A stretch of 64,000 nucleotides of DNA from Haematococcus lacustris (lineage: Eukaryota; Chlorophyta; Chlorophyceae; Chlamydomonadales; Haematococcaceae), in assembly GCA_030144725.1 (NCBI GenBank), contig JASKMD010000021.1:1075768-1139767 (forward strand), in the 5' to 3' direction. The notes under the pieces were generated by a model that did not search any database, was not told the DNA's origin, and was given only the letters and a program-made list of their open reading frames with translations. Of the stretch, positions 35,682 through 45,600 are shown in pieces. The position numbers were made by a program, and so were the translations under genes. Positions within the stretch are counted from its first letter, which is position 1; each line of letters opens with the position of its first letter.

Positions 35682-35827
35682 TGTGGCCAGTCATACAGAT
35701 AGACACAACGGGCAACGTGAAGACGCCCAGCCCAGTGCTGCCACCCCAGTCGCAGACCTTTGATGGCCAGGGCTACGCCGCTGCCCTGAACACCACTGAC
35801 CTCTACACCTCCTTCAACCTGCAGTAG
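21790..35827 (+). CDS. Receptor-like protein kinase (TKL-type) with large ectodomain; kinase part frame-broken
   Basis: The ATG at 21790 opens a signal-peptide-like start ([12 protein letters not shown]). Ectodomain exons with matching phases: 21790-22138, 22224-22456, 22680-23216, 23388-23477, one or two unresolved in 23647-24127, 24511-24592, 25074-25286, 25685-25833, 26064-26217, 26756-26865, 27085-27256, 28080-28316. They carry many N-x-S/T sites and no domain I can name. 28608-28766 encodes a membrane helix ([20 protein letters not shown]) and a basic stop-transfer. Kinase motifs follow: GQGSYGVV (to 29481), VAVK (29862-30010), LYIIQ and EYCDAGTL (30363-33480), [13 protein letters not shown] (33765-33833), DLSSGNIML and VCDFGLSRF (34058-34190), YYMAPEVL and [20 protein letters not shown] (34196-34316), and [14 protein letters not shown] (35120 on). 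Signalling kinases of this shape are common in volvocalean algae. The kinase half needs several one-base frame changes (see findings), so it may be a pseudogene or contain assembly errors. The end at 35827 follows DLYTSFNLQ. Confidence 0.68.
23334..23386. repeat. (CTGC)n microsatellite forming a splice acceptor
   Basis: About eleven CTGC units end in CTGCAG, the acceptor of the 23388-23477 exon. The array itself therefore supplies the polypyrimidine-like run. Confidence 0.88.
26466..26570. repeat. (CTG)n triplet tract
   Basis: About 33 near-continuous CTG units with one CAA interruption, in an intron of the receptor-kinase gene. Confidence 0.95.
27277..27977. repeat. 7-bp minisatellite CACCCCT, about 100 copies
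   Basis: Almost pure (CACCCCT)n with a more variable left part (CACCTCT, CACCCTT variants). It fills the intron between exons 27085-27256 and 28080-28316. The complementary strand is (AGGGGTG)n. Confidence 0.95.
28512..28580. repeat. (CTC)n pyrimidine tract
   Basis: A run of CTC/TCC triplets lies in the intron just upstream of the membrane-helix exon. Confidence 0.9.
29521..29792. repeat. (GGGGCA)n hexamer array
   Basis: About 44 units of GGGGCA, nearly perfect, in the intron between the glycine-loop exon and the VAVK exon. Confidence 0.95.
30725..33225. repeat. 27-bp minisatellite, about 92 copies
   Basis: The unit begins CCCTCCCTGCTTCCCTGC and ends CCCCTACAG. TTCC and TGCC versions alternate along the array, and a few units carry one extra or missing C. 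It fills a 3.0-kb intron between the LYIIQ and EYCDAGTL kinase exons. The frame stays open only because 27 is a multiple of three. Confidence 0.96.
35610..35682. repeat. (CAG)n tract, poly-Gln or poly-Ala coding
   Basis: About 24 triplets close to the 3' end of the receptor-kinase gene. In the frame that reaches [13 protein letters not shown] they encode glutamine. Confidence 0.93.
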
Positions 35828-36724
35828 GCCTCCAAGCCATGAGGTGGAGGCGCCTGCCTTGGTAGGTGGGCAAGGTAGGGGTGCACTTGTCATGCACCAC
35901 CCCCCAGTGTTGCTGCACGCAGCCCTGCCCTGAGCTGTGGCGGGGTGCTGCACACAGCCCTCTGGCAGCTCGCTAAGCAATGGAAACCATGGGCCTGCTC
36001 ATGCCGCAGTGGCAGCAGCCCCCCACCCCACACACCAGGGGTCAGAAAGCGACAAGGGGGCTGCTCATGCCATTGATGGGGAAGAGACTGGCAAGCAGCT
36101 GGCTGCAAGCCAATGAAGGTGTCATCACCATCATCACGCATGCCGCCAGTGCCTGACCAGCTTGCACAAAGGTGCTTTGAACAGATTTGCAGGCCAGCCA
36201 GCCAGCCTGCCAGCCAGGTGGGGCGATTGCTTGTAGGTGCTGACGTTAAGTAGAAGTATGGAGGCAAGTATCAGGTCGTGGTGTGGGCTTGCTTGCAAAG
36301 CGGGTGACAGGCCTGAGCATAGCTGCACTCAGTGAGCACTCAGTGTGCACCCAAGGCAACTGGTCACAGCGCAAGTCATGAGGCGCGGCACACGCGCAAG
36401 ACCCTGGTTAGCAATAACGACAGTACTGTGCAGCTGCTATGGTCTGCATGCACACTGTCAAAACATTCATGTCGTTTAGTGGAATGCATGTCGGATCACG
36501 TCCAAGGATTCAGTACTTGTGCGAGGCTATGTGTGTTGGGAAGCAAGTCACAGTCAGAGTGAGGCGTGGGGTTGTAAGCAAACAGCAAGACTCTGGAACG
36601 TGTTGTGGTGCGAAACATGCCCGGTAAGTGCCTTGGATGTGGTAATCGCACCACACCCTGCAGCATAGCCGCTGGCAAACACGCTCTGAACGTGGCGTGC
36701 CATGCTTTGCACGTGAGCGCTGGT
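35828..36724. other. 3' flank of the receptor-kinase gene; no gene seen
   Basis: No conserved coding motif on either strand; it extends to the left end of the 5.16-kb transposon. Confidence 0.5.
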
Positions 36725-37168
36725 GGTCACCCCCCGCCATTGGCCCCGCAAATGTGAGACGGTCTGGGGCGCGAATCTCCGTGTAGCTCGCGACAAAGTT
36801 TTGACGCAGTCGGGTGTAACAGGCGTATCCGGCACCCAGCAGCCGCAAAACACTAGCTCAGATCGGCGCCCGCCCAAACCTGACCTGTGCTTTCCGCTCC
36901 TAAAAGACTCACGCACATCATAAGGCGAGGATGGCAGTCCTTCTACGCACGCCGTAAGCCAACGGCACAAGTGCAGTACGCCTGCTTGCATGTCAGTGCA
37001 TGGAGCATATAATTCGTGCATATGCGCACAAGTCAGCAAGCTGGCACCCCTTACCTCACTTACGTTGCGGCATGACTCTATGTAAATGTAAGCTGCCTTA
37101 TGACAGCGCTACATCATCACTTGGCAATATGTTGTCGGGATGCCTCGGGATGGCTCTGGCTTTCAGTG

Positions 37169-40100
37169 TTACATGTGCCGTGGTGCCTCAACCTTCTTCC
37201 TCAACTTCAGTAGGCACATGTCACGCAACTCATTCTTTGATTTACTTGAAACCCCTCTGATGTTATTGTGCTTGCACCATGCTTTCAATAGGTCCTTGTT
37301 CAGTGTATCAAATTGAGGCATACCAGGGGTGTCCAAGACCATGAGCCTAATACACTCTGCATTCAAAGCAGCTTGCCTAGCAGCTTCCTTGTCTAGCAGC
37401 ATGGGCATTGGCTCAAGAGGCATCGAACCACGGCACTGTGCACCACACGGCTGAGGGGGGTTGCTCATGCGTGCACCACAAGCACATGCCGTCATTGACC
37501 ACATGAGCGCACCCTGAGTGTCAGCAGGAAAATACATGCTGTGTTGTGCACGAGACCCTTGTACTGTACCCTTGAAGCTGTCGGCATCCTCATCTTGCTT
37601 GTAGCACGCCTTCACCAACCCCTCATCTAACACCAAGCACTCCCTCCTCATCACTCTTGCCCTGTCCCGGTGGGCCTTGCAGGCACCAACTTGGGATGCA
37701 GGCTCTGTGTGCTTATTATTGAAAGCAGCTGTCAGCTGTTGAGCCCTGCACGTGGCCAAGCCAACATGATCTGCCAGGACCATATCCCTCAGCTTGTGCT
37801 TCAAGACCCCACCCTCTGAGTCATGCCTGCCCTTGAAGTGGGACGTGGCACCATACGACCACCACATTGGCACAGCCAATTTCAGTGCCATGCGACGGTG
37901 CTGTTGCAATGCTGGGGTACCCTTGAACTGCCCAGCACAACCATCAGACCACATGAACAGCTCTTGCAAGTCCATTCCACTGTTGTGCTTCAAGTGGGCA
38001 ATTACCTGGTACAATGCGGCCTGTGTGGCTGGTGCGCTCTGATCATTGCCATCTGTCAAGACATAGACCGTCTCTTCCCTGTAGGCACCACTAGCAGCTT
38101 TGAAATACACACATGCTACAAGGATGCCCACAGTGTGTGGGCACCAGTGCTCTGATTGAATCTCTTGTGGCCGCTGCACAGTGAAGCGTTCTGACCAGTC
38201 ACAGGATATGACAACCCTGCCAGGGGTGATTGCTGTGTACAGCTGTCTGGTGCGCCCTAAATGTGGCAAGCTGGTGGTGTGCTATATGGTGGTGCCAGAT
38301 GTACTCCGGCAACTGCTGATTTAGCAAAGCCAATGCCTCATGCACAGTGTGCTCAAGGTACACTAACTCTACCTTTTGTGGACCCTTCTCTTGCTGTTTG
38401 GGGGCATATTGTTTCAATAGCAACATGATGGACCCATCCACACCCGGCTTTAGATGCAGTTGCTTGCTTTTGCACATTGAGCAAGACCGACGCATGCACT
38501 CTATGTGATGCACACCAGCGTCACATGGGCACATGCACATGGCACGTACCAACACTGGCACTGAGAGTGGGGATCTGGGAGGTGGTGGTCTGGTGGCTGA
38601 ATGCAGCTGCCCCGTGCTCAAACTCGTGATTAGGATCTGAGAATGGTGAGTGAATGTCTTCATCACCGTCATCAATCAGTGGATGGTGCTGGAGCTGGGG
38701 CTGTGGCTGTGGCTGGGGGTGGGGCTCTGGGGGGGTCTACAAGGCTAGGCAGTTGCAAGAGGCTCTTGTGTTTGGCCAGGGCATTTGAGGAGAAAGTTGA
38801 TGTTGCAGCAAGTCCCGGCACACGCACACCTGCCTTTGAGCCTCAGTAGAGCCCCATGCATCATACCCCATGCATCATACCCCATGCACCACACCCCATG
38901 CATTGATGCTTCCATGATACCCCATGCATGCCAAGCTGGGCAACGCACCCCGCCACCATGCGCTCAGAGAACTGGCACAGGTCCCTTCATTGAAGGAGAT
39001 GGCTTAGTGTAGTCATGCCAGGCCTGGCGTACCCCCATCAAACTGCGCCTGGCTGATCCCTGGGTTGCCGCGGTGGTCCAAGCGCTCAGTGAAGTACAAC
39101 AGGCGACCGGTGGAGTCTGTTGCGAGTGCTGTAGCGTTCTCGCTAGCTGCTTGTGCAACAGCCGCTCTGTCCATACCGGAGGCTTCTGCAAACGCTGTGA
39201 CACGACGTTGCTCCTTCACCTCTGGGGGCACCAAGCGAGCTAGGTTAGCTTTTGCCTGCATGTCAGACAGGCGCTGCCCTCCAGCCTTGCCGCAAGTACC
39301 GGTCTTGTTCAGGGTCTTCATGCGATCTAGAACCATGGCACCCAGGATGTGCGAGCTGGGCACTGTTGGTTCCTCAATGATGCCTTGCTCTTGGAGCAGG
39401 CTGATGACGGCAGCCCTGTCTTCTCCAGGACAACTGCTTGAGGACACGGGCCACATTGCGCATGGAACGCAACACCACCGAGTGGGATGTGGCTGCGGGG
39501 CTGGTGGTGGCGGCTGTTGTGGGGGTGAGGTCAGGTGTGGCTGTGAGGGGGGGCTGTGTACGTTGTCTCTTTTGCGAGCCTGTGACAGGCATCAGCATTG
39601 GCTGTACCTCCTGCAGGACTGCTCCAAGGTTTGTAGGGCTGCAAGGCTGTTGTAGGAAGGGTGGGGGTGGGTTGCTGCAAGGCGGGTGGGGGGAGGGGGT
39701 GGGGTGGGGAGGGTGGGTGGGGTGGGTTGCTGCAAGGCGGGTGGGGGAGGGTGGGGAGGGCGGGTGGGGGAGGGCGGGTGGGGTGGGGAGGGCGGGGGTG
39801 GGTGGGGAGGGTGGGTGGGGAGGGTGGGTTGGGTTGCTGCAAGGCGGGGTGGGGCGGGTGGGGGAGGGTGGGTGGGGTGGGGAGGGTGGGTGGGGAGGGT
39901 GGGTGGGGTGGGTTGCTGCAAGGCGGGTGGGGAGGGTGGGGAGAGAGGGTAGAAAGGGTGGGGAGGGTGGGGTGGGCTGGAGGTGTGGCTAGCAGCAAGC
40001 GGCGGCGCTTTTGGCTGCGTGTCGAAGGCAACACCTGCACTTCAAGCACCTCCTGCTCCTTTGGCACCCCAGACTCCAGGTCAAGCACAGCAAAGCGGTT

Positions 40101-41261
40101 GAACAGCCTCATGGGGGTTCTGGTAGGCTGTGCAGGTGGGCCTGGAAGTGGTTGCAAGGCAGTCAATGCCTTATCCAGCTCACGGAACTGCTCTTGGAAT
40201 GCAATGCACATGCACACGTGCAGCATACAAGGATGCTAGGATGCAAGGATGGCATGGAGCATAGCTGGCATAGCTGGTTGGGGGAGGGCTGGCAACGGGT
40301 GTATTGATACGTTGTGTTGTTGGTATCCCACTCACAAGTGAGATTCCACGGTATCTAGGTGTTCCCGCCGCGCCGACGATGAGGGAGAGGGCAGGTGTGG
40401 GGCGACCTGAGGGTAGCCTCCAGGTTGTTGAAGGGCACCACATTGCCAACACCTGCAAAACAATAGACACATTACAGACGTTGTATGCCACTTCATTGGC
40501 ACCTGACACATAGCTTCAACCACAGCCCTTACTACTTACTTGTGGGTAGTGAAGGTGGGAGGGGGCAGCTGTGGCTGCTGGGGAGGGGTTGGAGGAGAGG
40601 GTCGGGGAGAGGAGGGTGGCAAGGGTGGCTGCAGCGGGAGGGAGGGCGGTGGGGAGGGGCAAGGAGACACCTGATCGTGGTGCAGGTCATCCAGCTTTGG
40701 GGGCAGGGAGGGGGGAGGGGGCTGCTGCTCCAGGGTCTTGCCATGTAATGAGGGTGGCAGGGAGGGGGGAGGAGGTGTGGCTGCCGGGGTGGGGAGGGAG
40801 GAGGAGGATGTGGAGGGAGGCAGGAGGGGGGGAGGGAGGAGGGGGGGTGAGGTGGGGTGGGGAGGGAGGGAGGAGGGGGGAAGGGAGAAGGGGGAAGGAG
40901 GAGGTGGCTGCCGGGGTGGGGAGGGAGGAGGGGGTTGTTGCTTTTGGTGCATCCTGACGCAATCTCTATGCGCCAAGGGGACAAGCCCTGCACGTTGGCA
41001 TGCATCTACCACGCAGCCCATCAGCACGCTAGCGCGGCCAAAGACGATCAGGTAGGGGCCATGGCATGCGTCCTCCCCTACTCTCTCAACCGTAACAAAC
41101 CCATTCCTACTCTTGGCTGGCGATGTGAGTTCACACAAAGCACAACGCTTAGCGTTGGGCTCATTCCTTGCAGCTGGGTTCTTGAGATGGGGGTGATTTA
41201 CAGGCATCCTGCACACACAATCAAAAAGACAAGGGCGCTTGGGGCACACACCACAAAACAT
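37169..41261 (-). CDS. Multi-exon DDE-like transposase of family B
   Basis: The N-terminal exon from the ATG at 41261 reads MFCGVCPKRPCLFDCVC, then CALCELTSPAKSRNGFVTVE and FGRASVLMGCVV, a Cys-rich part that may bind zinc. Middle coding parts include RLFNRFAVLDLESGVPKEQE (about 40020-40190), DRAAVISLLQEQGIIEEPTV and RVTAFAEASGMDRAAVAQAA (39040-39440), and LVYLEHTVHEALALLNQQLP (38285-38600). The C-terminal block 37169-38269 carries VVISCDWSERFTVQ, LQELFMWSDGCAGQFKG, YGATSHFKGRHDSEGGVLKH and a His/Cys-containing end. Asp of CDWSER, Asp of SDGCAGQ and Glu of DSEGG are the likely catalytic acids. Frames 38285-38675 and 37169-38269 overlap out of phase near 38270-38285, which means a one-base indel or a tiny intron. 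Intron borders between the other parts are unresolved. Function as transposase is inferred from these motifs and the flanking inverted repeats. Confidence 0.65.
39656..39990. repeat. G-rich minisatellite in the transposase gene
   Basis: [21 protein letters not shown] sequence with four copies of GTTGCTGCAAGGCGG (39672, 39726, 39833, 39912). On the coding strand each copy reads CCGCCTTGCAGCAAC, i.e. a pyrimidine run followed by CAG. Confidence 0.88.
40560..40945. repeat. G-rich low-complexity stretch
   Basis: GGGAGGGAGGA-type purine repeats, including GGTGGCTGCCGGGGTGGGGA twice (about 40776 and 40903). They lie just downstream of the Cys-rich exon on the coding (minus) strand. Confidence 0.75.
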
Positions 41262-42124
41262 GGTTGGAAAAAAGTAGAAAAAGTTCGAAACTAAGGCTCA
41301 TGACAGTTGTGTGTTACCCTCAGCTGTTCATGCCTGTCATGCGTTGCGCAAGTGTGCGCGTGAACATCAAAGTGACCTAAACAAGGTGACATATAATATA
41401 ACCTTACCCACCTCCAGCTCACTGTTTTCAAGGGCTGATTGTCTTGGTGCACTGCTGCTTGGGAGACCCTTGGGCTGGTGTGGGTTTGGTGTTGATCCTC
41501 AACACAGCCAAGCACCTGTGGAGGTCAGCAGAATTGGCAGCATGTGTTAGCATCGTATGCAAAACGCATTAAGAAACAACACCCACTGCTTGCCTGAGAT
41601 GTATTCGCGAGTTGCCCAGTCCAACGGCAGCAAAGGCTGCTCGGCACGGAAATGCCTCCGGCCACCAATCCGCCTCTCCTGTTGCGACACGCATATAAAC
41701 AGATGGAGAATGACATTGCGAAGCTAAACATGTCGTCGACACAATGCAGTACAATCGACCAAAGAGGGCCTAACCTGCTAGCGACACCGTTGTGAGATGT
41801 AGAGCGCAACGGTGAAAGAATTACATGCAGCGGATCAAAGACGGTGTCAAAAAGTGAATTGCGGGGCCAATGGCGGGGGTGACCCCCTGGTTCATCCTCT
41901 CGACGATCTCACTGCGTGCCTTGGCTCTGGCTGGGCCTGAGTAAGATCACAACAGTCGCCCCACACTTTGCTCAGCATGTCCCTAGGTACTCGGTCTTTG
42001 CCAACACAGTCTCTTGGCAAAGCATGGCTGGCCAGGGTGTGGCTGTCTTTGACGCGAATGTGAGGTTGCATGTCAAATTGTGAGGCGGTTCTGACCCCAT
42101 GCAGCTGTTCTGATAAGTGGTGAT

Positions 42125-42372
42125 TAGGGCACGATCGGACGTGTTAATGTTAATGTTAAACCGTTTTGTTAAAATTGACCGCTTGGTCGTGATACGAGTC
42201 ATTTTTTGCTGTCGTTCTGGCCGCGACACGGCAATGCACCCAGCGACACTATGCAGGCAGAAGTGGCCAGTGAGACGCAGTCCCAGGGTAGCAGAACGGG
42301 CCTGTTAAAGATTTGTTAAACCTGTTGTTAAACCCAAAACATCAGGATGTTAAATTAACAGGTCGTGCCCTA
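42125..42372. mobile_element. hAT-type MITE, 248 bp, perfect 8-bp target duplication
   Basis: Ends are TAGGGCACGATC (left) and, reverse-complemented, TAGGGCACGACC (right), with further matches around TGTTAAT. The element is flanked by the exact 8-bp repeat GTGGTGAT at 42117-42124 and 42373-42380. The interior is AT-rich with GTTAAAC and TTAATGTTAATG and has no coding frame. TAGGG ends with an 8-bp duplication are typical of hAT elements, so this is a non-autonomous miniature copy, probably fairly recent. Confidence 0.9.
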
Positions 42373-42662
42373 GTGGTGATCACGCAGTGGCCACCCGTGT
42401 CTGGGGTGGGTGATGTTCTGGTGGCCTGTCAGGAAGAACTTTAGCGCCCGCAATCACAACCACCTGACACCTGGTGGATCACTGCATGGCAAAGGGCGCT
42501 GTCAACTGCGCACACCACGGGCAGGGCCTACTCGGATTCGGTGCGTGGCGCTCTTCTTAAGCCGTGGACCTTGTGGTTGTTCAGCTCGCAAGCTTGGAAG
42601 CTGTTTGTAGGGTTGCGTATGTCGACTTTTACATTGTCAGTGCGGCGCAACATGGTGCGGCA

Positions 42663-45600
42663 TCAAGGGAGATTGGGTTGTAAGATGGCATCCGCTAGTC
42701 CTTGCATTCTCTGCAAATGTTGAAACGTTAGCTGTGCCACCGACTCGGTGGAATACTGCTTGCGCACCCGCGCACACGCTGCGGCACCCTTGGCTGCGGC
42801 ATCTGCGGTGTGGGTGACGACGTGGCGCATGAGCTGGCGCAGATGCTGCAGCGACGGCATCGCCCACTGCTGCCCATAGAACCACCTGCGCGCACGGGAC
42901 ACACGCGCAATTGAACCGCGTGCGTCGGGCGGCCGGTTACCGGTGGCAGTACCGGTTGCTCACCCGGGTTCCTTGACCTCCACCAAGCCTTCCACGCGAA
43001 TCGGGAAGCCCACGGAGTCGTCTAGGAACGCGGTGGTCCCGCTCCAGTTTGTAGAGATGACAGGCAGGCACATAGCCATGGCCTACAGAGCAGTGGCAGC
43101 AGCCCAGCAGCAAAACTGAGTCGAGAGCAGGCATTGCCCTCAACCCCAAAGTGCAGAGGTAGGTCGTGGAGAGCAGCGGGTGAGGGGGGGTGACGTACCT
43201 CTATTTGTGGGCGACCCCAGCCCTCGCCGTGAGTGGGTATGACCAGGGCGTCCATTGAGCTGTACAGCCCGGGGTATCTGAGGGCCAGATGCAGTCAGGG
43301 CAACATGGCTGTCATGGGGGTGGGGGAGGGGGGAGGGGGGAGGGGGAGGGGGAGGGGGAGGGGGAGGGGGAGGGGGAGGGGGAGGGGGGAGGGGGGAGGG
43401 GGAGGGGGAGGGGGAGGGGGAGGGGGAGGGGGAGGGGGAGGGGGAGGGGGAGGGGGAGGGGAGGGGGAGGGGGAGGGGGAGGGGGAGGGGGAGGGGGAGG
43501 GGGAGGGGGAGGGGGAGGGGGAGGGGGAGGGGGAGGGGGAGGGGGAGGGGGAGGGGGAGGGGGGAGGGGGAGGGGGAGGGGGAGGGGAAGGGGGAGCTTC
43601 CCCTGGCCATGCGGACACCCACAGTGCATCCGGGATGTGGTGGGTGTAGGTGTACATGCGAGGTAACTGTTTCAACCGCTGTGTGAGGTTGGGTGGCGGC
43701 AGGGGGCAGCTGCAGTGAAGCCGGGGGGGGGGGCTGGGCCGTGAGGAGGGTTGGGGGGTCCAGGGGGGGGCCACCAGCTGATGCACCGCTGCCAGCACAC
43801 GGTCTTCAATAGAGGGCTGCCCAGTTTGCTGCAGCAGGGGGCCAGGGGCAGGGGCAGAGGGGTCAGGGCTGAGGGCCGCAGGGCCAGGCCTGGGGACTCG
43901 GGCCAGGGCCAGGGACTGAGGCAGGGTAGGGTCCCAGGCCCCAGGGCGGTGGGGTCAGCAGGTTGAGGGAGGCAGCTGCAGCTGGCCTAGGCCAAGAGCT
44001 TGCATTAGGGTGTGCGGTAAAGGAGGAGGGGGTGAGGGGGGCAGGGGCCAGAGCTGGACCTGACCACACCTACCAGACACCTACCACACTCTTATGACTT
44101 GCCCCTGGCCCCTGCCCCCCTCCCCCCCTCCCCCCCTGCCCCCCTCCCCCCCCTGCCCCCCTCCCCCCCCCTGCCCCCCTCCTCCATCCCCCCCTGGCTG
44201 TCAGCATTACCCCGGGCACCACTCACCGGCCGCCCCCCAGGCAAATGTGTGACCACATGCAGCTCCACACTTTCCTGCGGCCCAAACTCCTGGAAGAATG
44301 CTAGCAGCAGCAGGTCCCAGCCCTTGCGCCCCTCCCACTTGAAAACAGACAGGAAGCGGAAGGGGCGGGGAGGGCGGGCCCCCCTCCCCCCCTCTCACGG
44401 GGCCCTGCCCCCCCCCTGCCGCCTGGCACCCCCTGCCGCCCCTGGCGCCCCCCCCCCCTGCCTGGGCACCCCTTGCATGGGACGCCAGGCCTCCGCCCCC
44501 GCTGGTCCACCCCCCGCTGCCATGACCCTGACGTGGCGCTGCACCGGGACCCTGCTGACAGCCCATGCGCTGCCAGAGCCTGGCCATCAGCCCGGACCTC
44601 CACAGCGGGCCCGGGGGGGGGGTGGGGTGCCGGCAGGCGCTGCCAGCAGGGCAGGGCACCTCCCCCCCCCTCTCCTCCCCCACCCCCACCCCTCACCATC
44701 CCCTGGTGCTGGCTCGTCCCCCTCCAGGGTTGGCAGCTCCACTCCTGCAGCTGCCCCCCCTGCCCGGGACTGCCCCACCGCCTCGCTACGGCCACCTGAC
44801 CCCCTGGTGAGCTCGGTGGTTTGGTCGGTTGAAGCAGTTGGGGCGGTTGAGATGGTTACCAGGTCAGGCGGGGCCCTGCAACCTCCGCCCCGGACCACGG
44901 CGGCCACTGGCGGGTCGGGGGGTCAGGGAGGGGGCCCCACTGTGGACTGTCGCAGGGGGGGGCACGGAGGGGCTGAGGGAAGGTGGGGGGGAGGGGGAGG
45001 GGGGGCCCTCCTGCCCTGTGATGAGCTGGCGGTTGAGGCGGTTGAGGTCCAGTGGCGGTGTGGTGGCTGGGTTGAACAGTGTGACGTTGAGCCCCTGAGC
45101 TGGCATCAGGGCAGACAGGGCCAGCAGGCACTGGGCTCAGGCCACACGGCTCCAAGGCAACCGCAGCCAACCCGTGTGCCCCCCACCTGGCACCAAACCC
45201 CCTGGGTACCTCCCCCTCCCCCCCCTCCCTCCTCCTCCTCCCCCTCCCCCCACTCCCCTCCTCCCCCTCCCTCCCCCTCCTCCCCTTCCCCCCCCTCCTC
45301 CCCCTCCTCCCCCCTCCCCCCCTCCCCTCCCTCCTCCCCCTCCCCCCTCCCCTCCCCCTCCCTCCTCCCCCCCTCCCTCCCCCTCCCCCTCCCCCCCTCC
45401 CCTCCCTCCTCCCCCTCCCCCCCTCCCCTCCCTCCTCCCCCTCCTTCCCCCTCTTCCCCCTCTTCCCCCTCCTGCTGCCCTCTCCGCCCCCCCTGCCCCC
45501 CTCTCTGCCCTCACCACCCTGCCTCCAACCAACCTGGGGCAGGACGTGGATACCAAAGGGCGGTTTGACGCCTGAGCCCTTGAAGCTTGCGGCATTCCAG

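Larger units (their letters stand above)
36725..41884. mobile_element. DDE transposon, family B full-length copy (5.16 kb)
   Basis: The left end is GGTCACCCCCCGCCATTGGC and the right end, reverse-complemented, GGTCACCCCCGCCATTGGCC; both continue with CCCGCAA and a weaker similarity to GACGGTC / GACACCGTC. The flanks CGCTGGT (36718-36724) and CCCTGGT (41885-41891) match at 6 of 7 positions and look like a 7-bp target duplication. A multi-exon transposase gene fills the minus strand. The 8751-10366 element shares both the end sequence and the transposase core. Superfamily not assigned. Confidence 0.85.
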
